14,946 nucleotides of DNA from positions 1 through 14,946 of the forward strand of contig DDUM01000094.1 in assembly GCA_002344795.1 (NCBI GenBank). Direction: 5' to 3'. Positions 14,153-14,946 of the stretch are shown piece after piece (position 1 is the stretch's first letter; every line of letters begins with the position of its first letter). The stretch is from Flammeovirgaceae bacterium UBA2338. Its GTDB lineage: Bacteria; Bacteroidota; Bacteroidia; Cytophagales; Cyclobacteriaceae. Both the position numbers and the translations under genes were made by a program. The notes under the pieces are model-generated. The model was not told the DNA's origin. It was given only the letters and a program-made list of their open reading frames with translations, and did not search any database.

Positions 14153-14638
14153 TTAACTAATTATTATAGCCGAGGTCAGCGCATTGAATTTCGTTTGAAA
14201 ATACGGAAGCACAAATCCCCGCCACCCTACTTCTTCCCCAAAACAAAAAAATGAGGTTGTAAAGGAAAATGGTGAAAAATCCGAATTCCGAAACTCCTTA
14301 TTAATGAGTATACCGGATAGCTCCATTGTCGGACGGCCAGAAAAGTAGCTTAATATACTGGCTAAAAGAATCACTATAAATGGACTGAACAAGGACAATG
14401 GCCAGATAGGGGAATGGCCGAGTTTGAAGGCACGTTTTCCCCAGTTCAACGACACCCTCCCAACCATGAAAGAAAAATGAAGAAATAAAAGCAGCAAGAA
14501 GAGGCCCCAATCCCCCAAGTGCATAGTGAAAAGGTAAAATGGGTAATTGTGACAATCCTAAATAATGACCATACAAAGGCAACCAGATAATCCAACTAAT
14601 GATGTAAGCCAGGATAAAAAAGATGACTACTTTCTCAT
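14153..14638 (-). pseudogene. Broken CPBP-family intramembrane protease gene
   Basis: This is a remnant of a CPBP (CAAX protease and bacteriocin-processing) membrane protein. An ATG at 14638 begins Met-Arg-Lys but meets a stop at once. One base more in the A-run would restore the frame to a hydrophobic stretch (VVIFFILAYIISWIIWLPLYG) and then LGGLGPLLAAFI, which are typical CPBP N-terminal helices. At the GGGGAAAA run (plus 14435-14442) the matching frame shifts again, from EGVVELG to KRAFKLGH, and continues through a further helix to FGEEVGWRGFVLPYFQ, the EExxxR catalytic motif. The frame stops at 14153, after FNALTSAIIIS, before the family's second, His-containing motif and last helices. 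Members are usually well over 200 residues and only ~160 codons remain. Both shifts lie in homopolymers, so sequencing error is a partial alternative, but it would not explain the missing 3' end. Confidence 0.75.
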
Positions 14639-14946
14639 ATTACTAGGTGTCTATTCCTTCAACTGTCGAGTTACATCTATATAATAGAGAGCCCTGAATC
14701 CAGTTGTTACTAATTTATTTCTAATCGTAGCTTTTTGTAAACCTCTATCTAAATCCTAGAACAGTGATCTCTTTAACCTATCGAAGTAGTATCAGAAAAA
14801 TCCATAAGGTAGGAAAACTTCGAATTTAAGCCAGATTTAAGGTTTTTGCATTTCAGTCGCGAATACTTAGGTCATGAGTCGCGTTTAGTACGCATCAGTC
14901 GCATTAAGTCTGAGAAATGACATGTCTGTTTGTTTTCTGTACTGTC
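14639..14946. other. Gene-free right edge
   Basis: I see no coding frame of convincing length or composition on either strand, and no RNA gene. The only structure is the AGTCGC repeat listed separately. The region may hold the upstream control region of a gene beyond the window. Confidence 0.6.
14855..14902 (+). repeat. Three degenerate ~21-bp repeats with AGTCGC core
   Basis: AGTCGC occurs at 14855, 14877 and 14897, spaced 22 and 20 bases, each preceded by CAT-like bases (TTTC, CATG, CATC) and followed by a short A/T-rich stretch. The units are imperfect. They could be operator-like sites or chance. Confidence 0.4.

Noticed and set aside
14153..14582. Two separate small membrane-protein genes on the minus strand
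   Set aside because: They overlap in different frames, and together, in order, they match one CPBP protease, so they are pieces of one broken gene.
1..14946. CRISPR array, tRNA, rRNA or insertion sequence
   Set aside because: I saw no regular repeat-spacer pattern, cloverleaf, rRNA segment or transposase anywhere in the window.

Overview
The window looks like chromosomal DNA of a Bacteroidota bacterium, most likely a Cytophagales/Cyclobacteriaceae-type organism. The signs are a low to moderate GC content, Bacteroidota-specific protein architectures (paired SpvB-like/PKD and RHS proteins, head-repeat fibre proteins with the HLPEIPSA-type C-terminal module), many lipoproteins and outer-membrane barrels, and the near absence of Shine-Dalgarno sequences. 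The genus cannot be fixed from sequence alone.

Layout. (1) At the left edge, on the minus strand, is a NarL/FixJ-type response regulator whose DNA-binding domain runs off the window. (2) From about 704 to 10014, on the plus strand, is a tightly coupled four-gene unit: a head-repeat fibre protein, a large secreted SpvB/YD-like protein capped by PKD/Ig domains, a 1478-residue secreted RHS protein with a variable C-terminal tip resembling polymorphic toxin type 23, and a small lipoprotein that is the best immunity candidate. The junctions are a 4-nt overlap, a 1-nt gap and a 10-nt overlap. (3) From 10080 to 13089 is a second coupled unit of three envelope proteins: a small outer-membrane barrel, a lipoprotein with BNR/Ycf48-type propeller repeats, and a helical periplasmic domain fused to a barrel. 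(4) On the minus strand are a calcineurin-like metallophosphoesterase and, beyond a clear intrinsic terminator, the broken remains of a CPBP-family membrane protease. (5) The last 300 bases hold no gene, only a short degenerate AGTCGC repeat.

How it fits together. The most interesting part is the 704-10014 operon. It reads as a Sec-exported, surface-directed polymorphic toxin system in which the RHS machinery is split over two polypeptides, preceded by a fibre or adhesin-like protein and followed by a lipoprotein that could protect the envelope. No PAAR, VgrG or T9SS sorting domain is visible, so the delivery route is open. The toxin tip and the lipoprotein gene are clearly more AT-rich than the central RHS body, which fits exchange of tip/immunity cassettes. 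Whether the three downstream envelope proteins belong to the same system is an inference from position only.
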